Source of the DNA: Bolinopsis microptera
Lineage: Eukaryota; Ctenophora; Tentaculata; Lobata; Bolinopsidae
Assembly: GCF_026151205.1 (NCBI RefSeq)
Contig: NC_087079.1
Span: 11,956,635 to 12,020,634, forward strand
Length of the DNA stretch: 64,000 bases
Direction: 5' to 3'
Shown here one piece after another: positions 42,483 to 53,069 of the stretch (within the stretch, counting starts at the first letter, position 1; each line of letters begins with the position of its first letter). The position numbers and the translations under genes are program-made. The notes beneath the pieces are model-generated. The model did no database searches. It was not told where the DNA came from and saw only the letters and a program-made list of their open reading frames with translations.

Positions 42483-44550
42483 CTAAGTGGGGTTGTTAGA
42501 CCCCACTGACTGGTTGTGTTTTCCACGTCTTGTCCACTCTTGCCTCGCTCTCACATACACCCAGTGCTTCACACATCTCACAAATTTTGCAATACCATAA
42601 ATACCTAAATGTATATCATCACCACTTCTGGTCAGATTAGTGGCAAGGAGTCCACTACTGTCCAGAAAGTGGCCAACTCCAATGTGCCATACAGTCTGGT
42701 TAAAGTTGGCACTCAACAATTCATCGACTAGTCGGTTGAAGATCATGATGTTCTTGTTCATTTGGGGCAGTCTGGTTGGGAGGACTGCGGTGACAAAGAG
42801 TTTGATTTTAGGGGAGAGCTTTTTTATCTGTTCAATCTTCATGCGGAGAATGTCAACCAGCTGATAGATTGCATTCTCTCCTCTAAGGTTGTCTACTCGA
42901 AGGTCATTTGTACCACACACAATAACAGCATTGCTGTATCCGATACAGTGACATGGGTCAATCAAACCAACTTTGCCCGCCTTAACTCTTTCGCCAGGGA
43001 AAGACTGACCCATAGTACCAACACCGCTCCCAAACTTGATAGTTTTGGTGTTGGAATCTCCAAGTATGATGGTGCTTCTTCGAAATTTTTTGTCAACTGT
43101 TCTAAGGGTAATTGAGTAACGTCCTATGGACGGGGTTACCTTGGTCTGTTGGGTAGCTTTAATACCATGTTTGAACCATGCCTGTGAGGAACGTGTCATG
43201 ATATAAACTGAGTTTGATTCCAGGGACATTTCAGTGTTTTTTTGTGGGTGTTTGTCCTTCGTGGATGGGCATGAAACTTATTTTTCTGACCTCTCCTATG
43301 GAAATTGTGGCTATGTCAGAGTCAGCGAGGATCTCTGGCTCGTCATCACAGTGAAAGGGCAACATACTTTCCTCTGCACCGCTGCTTGGAGGGAAGTAGT
43401 TTATGAGCACAGAGTTAGGCCTGTGCGTGAGTTTGCACTGAGACGTGACTCTATCAATGGCAGCTGTTAAAACTGATGGAATGGCTGCTGATGACGGGGC
43501 ATTTGAGTCTCCAGAATAGTTGTAGCTTTCGCCGTATTTGAGGACTGCCCTTCCATTCATCTGGCTAAACTTACCAGAATCTTTGCTCTCAGTGAGAAAT
43601 CTGGATACCTCATCAAGCAGATCTTTGTCCAAGATGTCTACTTGGTAGTCCTTTATCGGTGGCTGTACACATTTAGGGAGAGCTACTGACGGCTTACTCT
43701 CTCGTTTCACTGCTGCATCATGGGTAGAGGCGAGATGATTCCTTGATTTTTGGAAGGAGTGGATCTCTTCACTCAGTTGTGAAAGTCTGGCCTCCAATGA
43801 AGATATCTCCACAGTGGGTATGCTGTTAGATACAGCACTCGAGATGGCATCAGATACAGCTTGGATGTTTTTACTGTAGTCAACACTAGACTGGAGAGCT
43901 TTATCAAATTTAGACGCGGTGCTGCTGTTTGGTTTGGGATGAAATGACGTGAAGCACCATGGACATTCCCAGTACTGAAGGATGGCATCAAGATCAATCT
44001 GACCAATCTGGTTTGATCCCTTCAGGTTGCTGCAGGAGGCGTGCCAATGCTGAGAGCATCTGCAACATTTGAGAAGCCATTCTTTGCCCTCGGAGCTTGC
44101 TCTACAAGGGCAGTTACCTTTGTTGGCACGTTGCGTTGGACTTGGTTGATCCTTTTCTTCTTCTTCTACATGGAAGGGTGGGAATGGTTTGTAGATAGGG
44201 CTCATAGGGCTCTGCGGACTATCTTTTAGGCAAACAGGGTCTATTACATGGCTAGGACTGATTTTTAGGATGAGAGATGAAGGTGGCTGTAAAGTTGATG
44301 GTCCCAATGGAGAAACAGTAGCCTGCTTTGCAGCTGACTTAGTTGGTAGACTGTTAGATCTTCGTCGTCCTGAGATGTTGGCTGCAGGGTTCTTTAGATT
44401 AGCCTTATTGGCGAGAGGGCTCTTCCTGTGAAGAGGATTAGTCACTTTAGGAGAATGAGGTGGAGTAGCCTTAGCCTTAACAGATGCTGCAGGAGAGGCG
44501 TTTCTGGGCGAGCGTCTGGTTTCTGGTGGTGGTGGTGGAGTACTCTTCAT
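42483..44550 (-). pseudogene. LINE A ORF1: PHD, coiled coil, AlkB, SGNH (one frameshift)
   Basis: The likely start is ATG at 44550 (MKSTPPPPPE). A basic, proline-rich N-terminus is followed by a PHD-type finger (CPC, CCRC, HASC, CPWC), a coiled-coil stretch, then an AlkB-like dioxygenase: YGESYNYSG, NSVLINYFP, HCDDEPEI (H400, D402), AWFKHGI and RYSITLR. The SGNH hydrolase has ILGDSNT, CGTNDLR and DDIHLG. One extra A in an A7 run near 43240 shifts the frame inside the AlkB domain. The downstream part is open from 43229 to 42483. The shift is +1, so it is not a usual -1 slippery site, and a simple mutation is likely. All catalytic residues remain on either side. Confidence 0.88.
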
Positions 44551-44676
44551 GACTGTTGATTGATCAAGGGGATGAGCTGAGTGCCCTCCAGGCTGCCACC
44601 ACGTGACACGCGCTACTGCAAGCAAGAGGACTCTGGTTAGAGCAAAAATTTGATTACCTGGGGACCTCAGGCTATT

Positions 44677-44715
44677 AGGATACAAGGATACAAGGATACA
44701 AGGATACAAGGATAC
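44677..44715. repeat. 8-bp microsatellite at LINE A 5' junction
   Basis: AGGATACA repeated about 4.9 times exactly between the 5' end of LINE A and the resumed C1 sequence. It may be filler DNA made during integration. Confidence 0.85.
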
Positions 44716-44717
44716 TT

Positions 44718-44960
44718 GACTTATTTAGAACAACTGATCTGGGCAAGTTCATACTATTTGCAGATGACACAAACATATTCGTAGTAGATGAATGTAGAAA
44801 AAAACTGTATGAAAGAGCAAACGAAATTCTCCGTTTGTTACACCAGTACATGAAATGCAATCTATTACATATAAATATAAAGAAATGCTGCTACATTCAC
44901 TTCAATCCGTCACGTACAGCTACTGATAATGAGGCAGTTAACGAATCAGAATATATACTA
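44718..44960 (+). pseudogene. C1 fragment: RT catalytic block
   Basis: It encodes DLFRTTDLGKFILFADDTNI, then the HINIKKCCYIHFNP block. It continues the 38308-38465 fragment after a gap of about 15 bases. Its open frame runs by chance into LINE B. Confidence 0.9.
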
Positions 44961-45122
44961 AAAACTGCTCATCTTGATTTCAAATTACTTTTCTTCTTTA
45001 TATCACTCACTCATATGTCAAAACTCTTTTACTCTCATCATCTTATTTTCAGGCTGCTGGCTGGTTCTATGGTGCCCTGGTCCCGATCTCATCATGTGCT
45101 CCTTGCTAACCATACACTAATA

Positions 45123-47018
45123 ATGCAGAAAAACACAGAAAAGAAAACTCTATCCTCTGGATCACCCACCCAGAAGTCCTCGAACCTACAAGCCAAACGT
45201 CGTCAAAGCCCACGTGGTGTAAGTCCTCTGGCGAAAGGAGGACAAGCCAGTCCCCTCGCAAACAAATCTACTACTCCCAAGTCAAGTTCAACAAGCTCCA
45301 ATGAGCAGAAAAACAGTAGTGATCAGACAAAGAAAAAGTCAGAATCTACTAAAAAGACCTCTTGCCCATGTAGCAGTTCCCTAGACGGAAAAGACTGGGT
45401 AATACAGTGCTCAGACTGTAAACAATCATGGCATGCCTCTTGCGGTAATCTACCTGGTACCAATAAACTCTCCCAGGGTGATTTAGACTGCATCAGCCAA
45501 AAATGGCTATGTCCCTGGTGTTACACTTGCATCTTTCCTAGGCCTAAGAACCACCCATCTGCTAAAAAAGAAAAAATTCTTGCTGAAGAAGCCATTACCT
45601 GTGCCACAGCAGTTCAACTCAACGAGAGCACCCTCCTGGAAAATTCATTGCTCCAGAAGATAAGTGAATCAGTTAAAGAAACCATTGAAAGGTCAATTCC
45701 GAGCGTCGACATTACATCCCTGAATGCTCGACTAGAAGACCTTAACAATGAAATTCAGGAGTTCAAAGGAAGAACAAATGCATCCCCTCAGCTTAACTTC
45801 AGAGAACAACCTAGACCTGTTATTCCATCACCCACCAAAAGAAATCTAAAATGTCCTGAACAGCCTTACGAGCAGTACAAAGAGTTATACCTGACAGACA
45901 AGGAACTGAGCAGTGTAGGAGACCTTCTAGGTTATCTGAAGGACTCTGGAGACTTCATCGAAGAGAATGGCCACAGCGTCCGGCTGTATGGAGAGCCCTA
46001 CAGCTACACTGGTTCCCAGCCCCCTAAAGAACACGAGCCTATCCCACCTGAACTTGTTTCTATTATTGACAGGTTCTCCTCAGAACTACAACTCGAGCAC
46101 AAGCCAAACTCGGTCCTCATTAACCACTACCCTTCCTCAGACAGACTCTCTCCATCCCAAAGCTACCTAGCTATGCATTCTGATGATGAATCCACTATTC
46201 TTGCCAACTCGAAAATCGTCACGATCTCAATTGGTGCGACTAGAACTGTGCTTTTTGAATCCAAACAAGACAAAGACCTAGATCCTAGTGAGCTTGATGT
46301 GAAGTCTAACTCACTTTACACTATGACAAGGTCTTCACAAAATTGGTACCGCCACGGTGTGCCAAAATTACCTGATGATAACCCAACAGAGGAGAGATTT
46401 TCGATCACCTTCAGATCTCTCAGCAGCCAGTCTCGACGAAGCATCGTTTTAATCGGTGATTCGAATACCAAAGATGTCAACTTTGGGGATGGTGCAGGTA
46501 AAGTCGGTCATTCCTTCCCTGGTAAACGAGTCAAGGCTGCCCGTGTCAAAGACATCGATCCACACCTGTGTGCTGGATTCTCCAACGCTTTCCTTATGTG
46601 TGGTACCAACGATCTACGCTGTGAAAACGTAAGAAATGTCTCAGATATCCACGAGACAGTGTCAACTTTAAAGAACAAACTAACTGAAATACGTCAATTG
46701 TGTCCACTTACTAACATTTTTGTTGTACCTGTTTTACCATCAAGAATCCATGAAATGAATAAAAATATAATGCTCTACAACAACTTGGTACAGGAGATGA
46801 TAAAGAACTGTTTTCCTAATATTTGGTTTCAGGGTATGTATGGTTTTTTAGATAACAATAGGCTATTATCGGTTAAGTTCACTAGGGGTAACGACACGAT
46901 TCACTTAGGAAGTAGAGGTTTAGCTAAGTTTGTAAGCCACATGAAAAACTGTGTGTTTCTGAAGGAAAAGGTGTCTAGGGAGTCAGCACAGAGGGTTGGA
47001 TCCACTGGTCCAACCTAA
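45123..47018 (+). CDS. LINE B ORF1: PHD, coiled coil, AlkB-like dioxygenase, SGNH esterase
   Basis: 631 residues from MQKNTEKKTL; an in-frame ATG at 45069 is an alternative, and still further upstream the frame is C1 sequence. Basic Ser/Pro-rich tail (1-75); PHD finger (81-137: CPC, CSDC, HASC, CPWC); coiled coil (about 180-225). AlkB-like domain (about 250-433): YGEPYSYTGS lid, NSVLINHYP, H352-S-D354-D-E, IVTISIGATR, H411 in WYRHGVP, and R425/R431 in RFSITFR. These are the Fe(II) ligands and 2-oxoglutarate arginines of the family. SGNH hydrolase (440-620): S447 in GDSNT, GTND (494-497), D591..H594. The SGNH and PHD parts are known in CR1/L2-group ORF1 proteins; the AlkB domain is the surprise. 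It probably binds and protects element RNA. Confidence 0.93.
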   Translation: MQKNTEKKTLSSGSPTQKSSNLQAKRRQSPRGVSPLAKGGQASPLANKSTTPKSSSTSSNEQKNSSDQTKKKSESTKKTSCPCSSSLDGKDWVIQCSDCKQSWHASCGNLPGTNKLSQGDLDCISQKWLCPWCYTCIFPRPKNHPSAKKEKILAEEAITCATAVQLNESTLLENSLLQKISESVKETIERSIPSVDITSLNARLEDLNNEIQEFKGRTNASPQLNFREQPRPVIPSPTKRNLKCPEQPYEQYKELYLTDKELSSVGDLLGYLKDSGDFIEENGHSVRLYGEPYSYTGSQPPKEHEPIPPELVSIIDRFSSELQLEHKPNSVLINHYPSSDRLSPSQSYLAMHSDDESTILANSKIVTISIGATRTVLFESKQDKDLDPSELDVKSNSLYTMTRSSQNWYRHGVPKLPDDNPTEERFSITFRSLSSQSRRSIVLIGDSNTKDVNFGDGAGKVGHSFPGKRVKAARVKDIDPHLCAGFSNAFLMCGTNDLRCENVRNVSDIHETVSTLKNKLTEIRQLCPLTNIFVVPVLPSRIHEMNKNIMLYNNLVQEMIKNCFPNIWFQGMYGFLDNNRLLSVKFTRGNDTIHLGSRGLAKFVSHMKNCVFLKEKVSRESAQRVGSTGPT

Positions 47019-47031
47019 CCGACACATAACT

Positions 47032-50000
47032 ATGATCATGAAATTAATCAAGGAGGTCTGTGAGCCATGCTCAAGGCCCATCAACATTGGGCAGCCCCTA
47101 CTGGAATGTGAAGCCTGTCGGACAGCTATTCATACTAAATGTTTTAAAGTAGCAGGTTTCTGCCCCACCAATGGTCTATGGGTATGTAAGGTTTGTTCAC
47201 TGAACGTGATACCACGCTACAACCCCTTCTCTGGGATGATTAGTGATGGTGGTGATAAATTCTACGATGATGAAGGTGGATGTGATGACGAAACTATTCA
47301 AAAAATTTCGAATGTTCTAGACCAATGTCAGAGCTACTCTACAACTGATCTTAATAGGGTAGTCAGGGAGCTTCAAAACACATGTAATCCTTCATCCACA
47401 CACTCAAAATTCACATCCTACTTTGTCAACTTAGATGGTAACAAAACCAACTTCGATTGTCTTAATGTTGAACTCAAACGGATTGAACTAAATTTCTCTG
47501 TAATTGGTATCGCTGAAACAAACACAGATGAACCTCTTAAAGAACTATACAGAATACCGCAATACAACAGTTTTTATCAGGTCACTCAGGAGAACAAGCT
47601 GAAAGGGACTGGTGTTGCCCTGTATGTAGCAAATCACCTTAATGCAGAAGTCATAGAAAATCTTGGCTACTGCACGCCTGATATTGAATCAATCTTTGTT
47701 AAGATCACTCAATCATCCAGCAAGCTCACACTCATCTCAGGGGTCATCTATCGCCCTCCTAATGGTGACATTCATAATTTCCTTAAGTCATTTGATCACA
47801 TATGTAAACTCCTCCCTAAATCTGGTATACGTATAATGGGGGACTTTAATGTTGACCTTCTTAAAGTGAATGGTGACGCTGGTCATGGCAACTATACTCT
47901 TTTTGAAGAATGCTTATTTAGAAATGGTTTCGCTCCCGTTATTTCGATACCTACACATGAGAGACCAAATTGCAAACCATCTTGTATTGACAACATCCTC
48001 ACGAATGACCCTGGTAACTGTGTTCTCTCAGGTTGTATAACAGATAGAATTGGTGACCATGCTCCAACATTTGAATTCACTGACATCGAATTTGAGGTTG
48101 GTCCAAAAAGTGAAAAACATGTCCAGTACTACGACTTCAGTAATGCCAACCTTAATAAATTCCTAACCCTACTGAACACTGACCTCTCAAAGCTCCACAC
48201 TTCTCATGAATTCTCGGATTTTACTAAATTATTTGATCGTGTACTTGATGCAACATGCAAACTTGTAAAGCCAAAAACTACTAAACGGAATCCTATCAAT
48301 AACCCCTGGATAACAGATAGTATCTCAGCAGCTGTTGAAAAAAAACATGAATTAAAAGATAACTGGATTACATCTAAAACTAAGGCAAACCCTGATGGAG
48401 ACCATGTTCTCGAACAAACCTTCAAAGTATACCGAAGGATCCTCAAATCTGTAATTAACTCTGCAAAAAATACTTACTCTTGCAACCAAATCATAGAAAA
48501 TAAGCACGACCGTAAGAAGACATGGCAGATCATTAATGAACTTAGAGGGAAGTGTAAAAAGACTATAAAACCCTCATTTATAATCGACAACAGAAAAATA
48601 ACAGATAGAAGGGTTATTGCAAACGAGTTCAACAAATACTTTAACTCAATTGCCTCCACTCTAAATGAATCAATAGCTGACCTGCCTATACAGGCTTCTG
48701 AATTTTCAACATTTGAAGACTACCTCCTGCCATCCAACAATAACTCTATATTCCTATCTGACTGTTCACATACTGAGCTCATGGAAATAATTTCCAAGTT
48801 GGAAAATGGCAAATCTAGTGATATTCCGATCCGTATAATCAAAAAGTCAGCTCATTTAATCTGCCCTGTTTTAGCCCAACATTTCAACAAACTCATGATG
48901 AGCGGGGTATTTCCTGATGTTTTGAAAGTTGGGAAAGTTACTCCCATATTTAAGAAAGGAAACCAAGAGGATGTAGGAAACTACAGACCTGTCTCTACAC
49001 TGCCTATATTTGGTAAGATATTTGAAAAAGTGATATACAGCCGTATCTACAGTTTCGCTCTGTCACAAAATATCCTTGATGAAAACCAATTTGGCTTCCG
49101 CAAGTCCCATTCTACTAGCCATGCTGTTAACTACTCTGTTAGGATTATTGAAGATAGCATAAAAAAACGAAACCATGTTCTAGGAATATTTATAGATTTG
49201 AGTAAAGCATTTGATACAATCGACCATAGTACACTCCTAACAAAACTAGATAGGTATGGAATAAGAGGCAATGCAAACTGTCTTATTAAAAGCTACTTAT
49301 CAAATAGAACACAGTATACAGAAGTCCTTAATGAAAAATCCGAAAACCTTATCATTAAATATGGAGTTCCACAAGGCTCTGTTTTGGGACCGCTCCTTTT
49401 TCTTCTATACATAAATGATATTGCCAATTCCTCGGATTTAGGAACCTTCATACTATTTGCTGACGACACCAATATTTTTATTGATGGAAAAACTGTAGAA
49501 GAAGCTTATGAGAAAGGCAACAAATTGCTAAGCTGTATAAAAAAGTATATGATCCTTAACAAACTTCACATCAACATGTCAAAGTGCTGTTATATGCATT
49601 TTAAACCAAAGGCTAGTAAATCAGTAGAATTGCCAGATTCGCTTCAACTCCATATTGATGGCTTTCCAATTAAAAAAACCAAAGCAACTAAGTTTCTTGG
49701 AGTTGTTATTGACGAACAGCTTTCCTGGGGGCCTCATATAACAGCACTTAAACGAAAGTTAAACTATGCCTCTGCCACCTTAAATAGAATTAGGGACTCT
49801 GTACCAAAGGAACTCCATAAAGACCTCTACCACACACTATTTGAATCCCACCTCACATATTGTATCTCAGTTTGGGGTGATGCAGCACTCTTTAGGACAG
49901 CAAGTATCTGGCTGTCTCAGAAGCACTGTGTACGGGTCCTCTTTGGTGATAAAGAGGCATACCTAAACAAGTTCCTTACATGTGCAAGAACAAGAGAGTT

Positions 50001-50427
50001 TGACAGCCAGGCACTTGACCATACATTCTTCCAACTAGAGCACTGTAAACCACTTTTCAAGCAACAAAACATCCTGGCTTTCAAAAATTTATATACATAT
50101 CACACATTTATGGAAGTTTTTAAAATACTAAAACTAAGGTGCCCAGCATCACTGCAACAGCATTATCAGTCATCTTCTAGAAAGGAAACCACTATCATTT
50201 CACAACTCCCATCTAATGACTTTATATCAAGATCCACCAAAATTTGGAACACAATTGCACCTAAACTTAAGCTCTTTGACTACTCCTACAAGATTAGCCT
50301 TGCTAAAAGTCGCCTGAAAAAGGCACTTCTAAAGCTGCAACATGCTTATAATGATTCGGCATGGACCACAAGCGATTATGACATAATGCAGCTGTCATTT
50401 GAAAACAATCCCCTTCATCAAATTTAA
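47032..50427 (+). CDS. LINE B ORF2: PHD, endonuclease, reverse transcriptase
   Basis: 1131 residues from MIMKLIKEVCEPC; the frame is open from 46996, overlapping the ORF1 end, but the sequence before MIMK is ORF1 sequence read in another frame. C4HC3 finger (CEPC, CEAC, HTKC, CKVC). Endonuclease with IAETNTD, IYRPPNGD, MGDFNVD, CIDNILTN and GDHAPTF. Reverse transcriptase with NYRPVSTLPIFGKIFEK, NQFGFRKSHSTSHAV, IFIDLSKAFDTIDHSTLL, GVPQGSVLGPLLF and FADD at about residue 810, then FLGVVIDEQLSWGPH and the C-terminal domain. Closely parallel to the LINE A ORF2, with substitutions spread along the length. ORF1 and ORF2 are 13 bases apart, so reinitiation is plausible. Confidence 0.95.
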   Translation: MIMKLIKEVCEPCSRPINIGQPLLECEACRTAIHTKCFKVAGFCPTNGLWVCKVCSLNVIPRYNPFSGMISDGGDKFYDDEGGCDDETIQKISNVLDQCQSYSTTDLNRVVRELQNTCNPSSTHSKFTSYFVNLDGNKTNFDCLNVELKRIELNFSVIGIAETNTDEPLKELYRIPQYNSFYQVTQENKLKGTGVALYVANHLNAEVIENLGYCTPDIESIFVKITQSSSKLTLISGVIYRPPNGDIHNFLKSFDHICKLLPKSGIRIMGDFNVDLLKVNGDAGHGNYTLFEECLFRNGFAPVISIPTHERPNCKPSCIDNILTNDPGNCVLSGCITDRIGDHAPTFEFTDIEFEVGPKSEKHVQYYDFSNANLNKFLTLLNTDLSKLHTSHEFSDFTKLFDRVLDATCKLVKPKTTKRNPINNPWITDSISAAVEKKHELKDNWITSKTKANPDGDHVLEQTFKVYRRILKSVINSAKNTYSCNQIIENKHDRKKTWQIINELRGKCKKTIKPSFIIDNRKITDRRVIANEFNKYFNSIASTLNESIADLPIQASEFSTFEDYLLPSNNNSIFLSDCSHTELMEIISKLENGKSSDIPIRIIKKSAHLICPVLAQHFNKLMMSGVFPDVLKVGKVTPIFKKGNQEDVGNYRPVSTLPIFGKIFEKVIYSRIYSFALSQNILDENQFGFRKSHSTSHAVNYSVRIIEDSIKKRNHVLGIFIDLSKAFDTIDHSTLLTKLDRYGIRGNANCLIKSYLSNRTQYTEVLNEKSENLIIKYGVPQGSVLGPLLFLLYINDIANSSDLGTFILFADDTNIFIDGKTVEEAYEKGNKLLSCIKKYMILNKLHINMSKCCYMHFKPKASKSVELPDSLQLHIDGFPIKKTKATKFLGVVIDEQLSWGPHITALKRKLNYASATLNRIRDSVPKELHKDLYHTLFESHLTYCISVWGDAALFRTASIWLSQKHCVRVLFGDKEAYLNKFLTCARTREFDSQALDHTFFQLEHCKPLFKQQNILAFKNLYTYHTFMEVFKILKLRCPASLQQHYQSSSRKETTIISQLPSNDFISRSTKIWNTIAPKLKLFDYSYKISLAKSRLKKALLKLQHAYNDSAWTTSDYDIMQLSFENNPLHQI

Positions 50428-51146
50428 TTCAGTGATCTCGGCCCACAGGCTCCTCCTATTAAACAATTTTGATTTTGGTAAATGTGTGCTGACTCCACCA
50501 CCTATGTATTTAACCTAATATTTAGTGTATTACAGGTAGAAATTGACTTAGGTAGGTATTTTTATCTTAGGTAGATATTAAGAATTTGGATAATTTCTTA
50601 ATTGTATGACTATTTCCATTACTGAGACGTTTTTAATATTTAATTTAGGAGGGTTTTTGGAATTTTTTTAGGACTGGTTCACAGAGTGAACAGATTCCAG
50701 ATTTATATATTTTTAAACTGATATTTAATAAATGATTAAAAGAACAAATTTTAAAGTTGCCATTAGATCCAAAAATACACCCATTATGCTCACTTAAAAA
50801 CAACTCTAAATCAGTAGGCTGTCACTCTATTAATGCACCACACCGCTACCTCCACTGCACTAATAGTTATACAATAAATTCTACAATCCTAATTTTGTGT
50901 CGTGATGGAGACCGGTGTTCATACAAAACATTTACTAGGTTGCCGTTTGGTGTGAGCAATAGCGAACAGCACGCACACTCCTTTGCCCCGTCAACCTATA
51001 TCTAATATATTTAAAGAGTGACAACCATACTGCACATTGAATTAGGATTCCGTTTAATATCAAATTGATTTATTGTAAACTTGTTTAATCTGTAATAAAT
51101 GGCATAAAATTGAAATTTTTGTTTAACTGAAATTTTTGTTTAACTG
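50428..51146 (+). other. LINE B 3' UTR and tail
   Basis: About 720 bp without an ORF of interest, ending in two 17-bp tail repeats. Confidence 0.8.
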
Positions 51147-51150
51147 ACTA

Positions 51151-51770
51151 ACTCTGAATAATACGGTAATAAAGCAAGTTAGAGAGACCAAGTTTTTAGG
51201 TGTTATTATTGGAAAACAAATTTTTGGAAAACAAATTTAAATTTTGGTATTTATTAATAACAATCAAAACATATCATATCATAAAAATAAAGCCGCGCGT
51301 TGGTTGACTGCCTCAGTAAGGTGAATAATTTAAGCTTGAGGGTGTCCTGCGCATTTACAGAACCTTATGCGGCGATCACATATTCACGAGGACCTGTGAG
51401 CGCCAAAATTAATTTAAAGTTTCTAGAAATCATACATCACTAATGAGGCAGTTAACGAATCAGAATGTATACTAACTCTGAATAATACGGTAATAAAGCA
51501 AGTTAGAGAGACCAAGTTTTTAGGTGTTATTATTGGAAAACAAATTTTTGGAAAACAAATTTAAATTTTGGTATTTATTAATAACAATCAAAACATATCA
51601 TATCATAAAAATAAAGCCGCGCGTTGGTTGACTGCCTCAGTAAGGTGAATAATTTAAGCTTGAAGGTGCCCTGCGCATTTACAGAACCTTATGCGGCGAT
51701 CACATATTCACGAGGACCTGTGAGCGCCAAAATTAATTTAAAGTTTCTAGAAATCATACATCACTACGAG
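51151..51770. repeat. 324-bp tandem duplication across the C1/C2 junction
   Basis: The first unit is 44927-44960 plus 51151-51440, interrupted by LINE B; the second starts at 51441. Each unit carries C1 sequence, the C2 tail and about 230 bp of the C2 3' end. Hence C2 inserted before the duplication, and B inserted after it. Confidence 0.85.
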
Positions 51771-53069
51771 TTACTCATGCTTTTGGATTATAAGAGTGCG
51801 GATTGTCAGGTATTTCATTCATTCATACTTAATCGGTTTAAAGCTGTATATTTAGAACTCACTATTGTTTAAACTACGAAAGCAGAACGTAGATAATGGA
51901 CAATATACCGACGACAATACCAAGGACCTGAGTGCCGCATTGACTTTTCCGGATCCGTTTTTACCGAAGGCTTATCCACCAGTTACTCGTGCTGCATGTA
52001 TAGTCTGATCATATTTTGTCTTATCTCTAGCAAGCATTCTGTAAATTGAAGTGTCGTATTTATTATAGAAGAGCCAGCCAACCTCCGCATTATAATCTTT
52101 TGTGTGCCAAGTTCGTTTATAAAATCTAATCATATGATAAGATTGATCCAATAGTCTAAGATGAACGGTATATCATAGCTCATCGTTATTAAAATCCGAA
52201 TGGATGAATTAATCAAGTAATGTTCCCTTTCAACACAACTAAACAACAAACAAATGCTTGCTCACCAGTGATGACGCAATCGTAGGGGCATGCAGTTGGT
52301 TCAGATAACTCTCACCCCGACGACGGCGTCGAGAAATTATCAAATTATGCATTTGCGCCATACTGGACACATTTTATATTTAATATTTTGTGGTTTGTAG
52401 AAATTAGTGTCATCTACAGTACAGTATAGCTTAACTGGCGAGCAAGCATCGTCCCACTCGGCCGGGACGAAAATACCGAGTCCAATCACAGAAAGTTAAC
52501 CAAAAGATAAAAATAAGAGCTCGGATATCAACAAAAATCACACGCTCCAGACGACGGGGAAGAGAGGAAAGGAAGTAAGCTGCTGGGCTCAACAAATTTT
52601 GATAACTGTAAACAAATTCGTTCTTGTGCCCTATAATAATTTGGTATTGAGGTATGACCCTGTACTGTGCGTGATAGTGAAAATGAAAGTGAATGTGAAT
52701 CTATAATGCAAACGAAATGAGTTATGGCCAGACGATTCTTCAATTTCAAAATAATAAAGTCAAAGGACTCTTTTTAAAAAATACAAGCTCATTCTTATCG
52801 AAGTTTAATTCTATCCATTCTAATTCTTCGTACCTGGACTGTATCTTGAGTAGCTCACTTTTCAGTGTTACTTTAACTAAGTTCGTTGACTTAGTAAAGC
52901 TTATCAAACTGTCAATTTTTCGACAGTCGTTCCACATTTTTGTTGATTGATAAATGAAAGAGGATGATGGGTTCGGGGTGATGAACTGGTCTGAACGTCT
53001 TTGTGATGGTGATCTGTGAAGTAAAGATAGGAGTGAGATTGGAGATTCTAATCTGACAATTTTGAACAG
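51535..53069 (-). other. LINE C2 3' UTR
   Basis: No coding signal. The same sequence follows C1 at 58920-61631, in inverse orientation. Confidence 0.75.

Larger units (their letters stand above)
38466..44717 (-). mobile_element. LINE A, full-length, AlkB-bearing
   Basis: Minus-strand element of about 6.25 kb. The 3' tail is two exact copies of AAATTTCTTGTTTCATTG (38466-38501 in inverse). The 5' junction carries an 8-bp microsatellite (AGGATACA)n at 44677-44715. It sits in C1 with about 15 bp of target lost rather than duplicated. ORF2 is open; ORF1 has one frameshift. Confidence 0.88.
44961..51146 (+). mobile_element. LINE B, full-length, both ORFs open
   Basis: About 6.19 kb, flanked by ACTA (44957-44960, 51147-51150). 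5' UTR about 160 bp, ORF1, ORF2, 3' UTR, and a tail of two copies of TGAAATTTTTGTTTAAC (51111-51144). With both frames intact it could still be mobile. It sits inside C1. Confidence 0.93.

Noticed and set aside
43233..43250. Programmed -1 frameshift at A-AAA-AAC in LINE A ORF1
   Set aside because: The heptamer is present, but the downstream frame requires a +1 shift, and B and C2 need no frameshift.
44835..45068. Upstream extension of LINE B ORF1 to 44835
   Set aside because: These codons are C1 RT sequence and LINE B 5' UTR read in frame by chance; the domain-bearing protein starts at 45069 or 45123.
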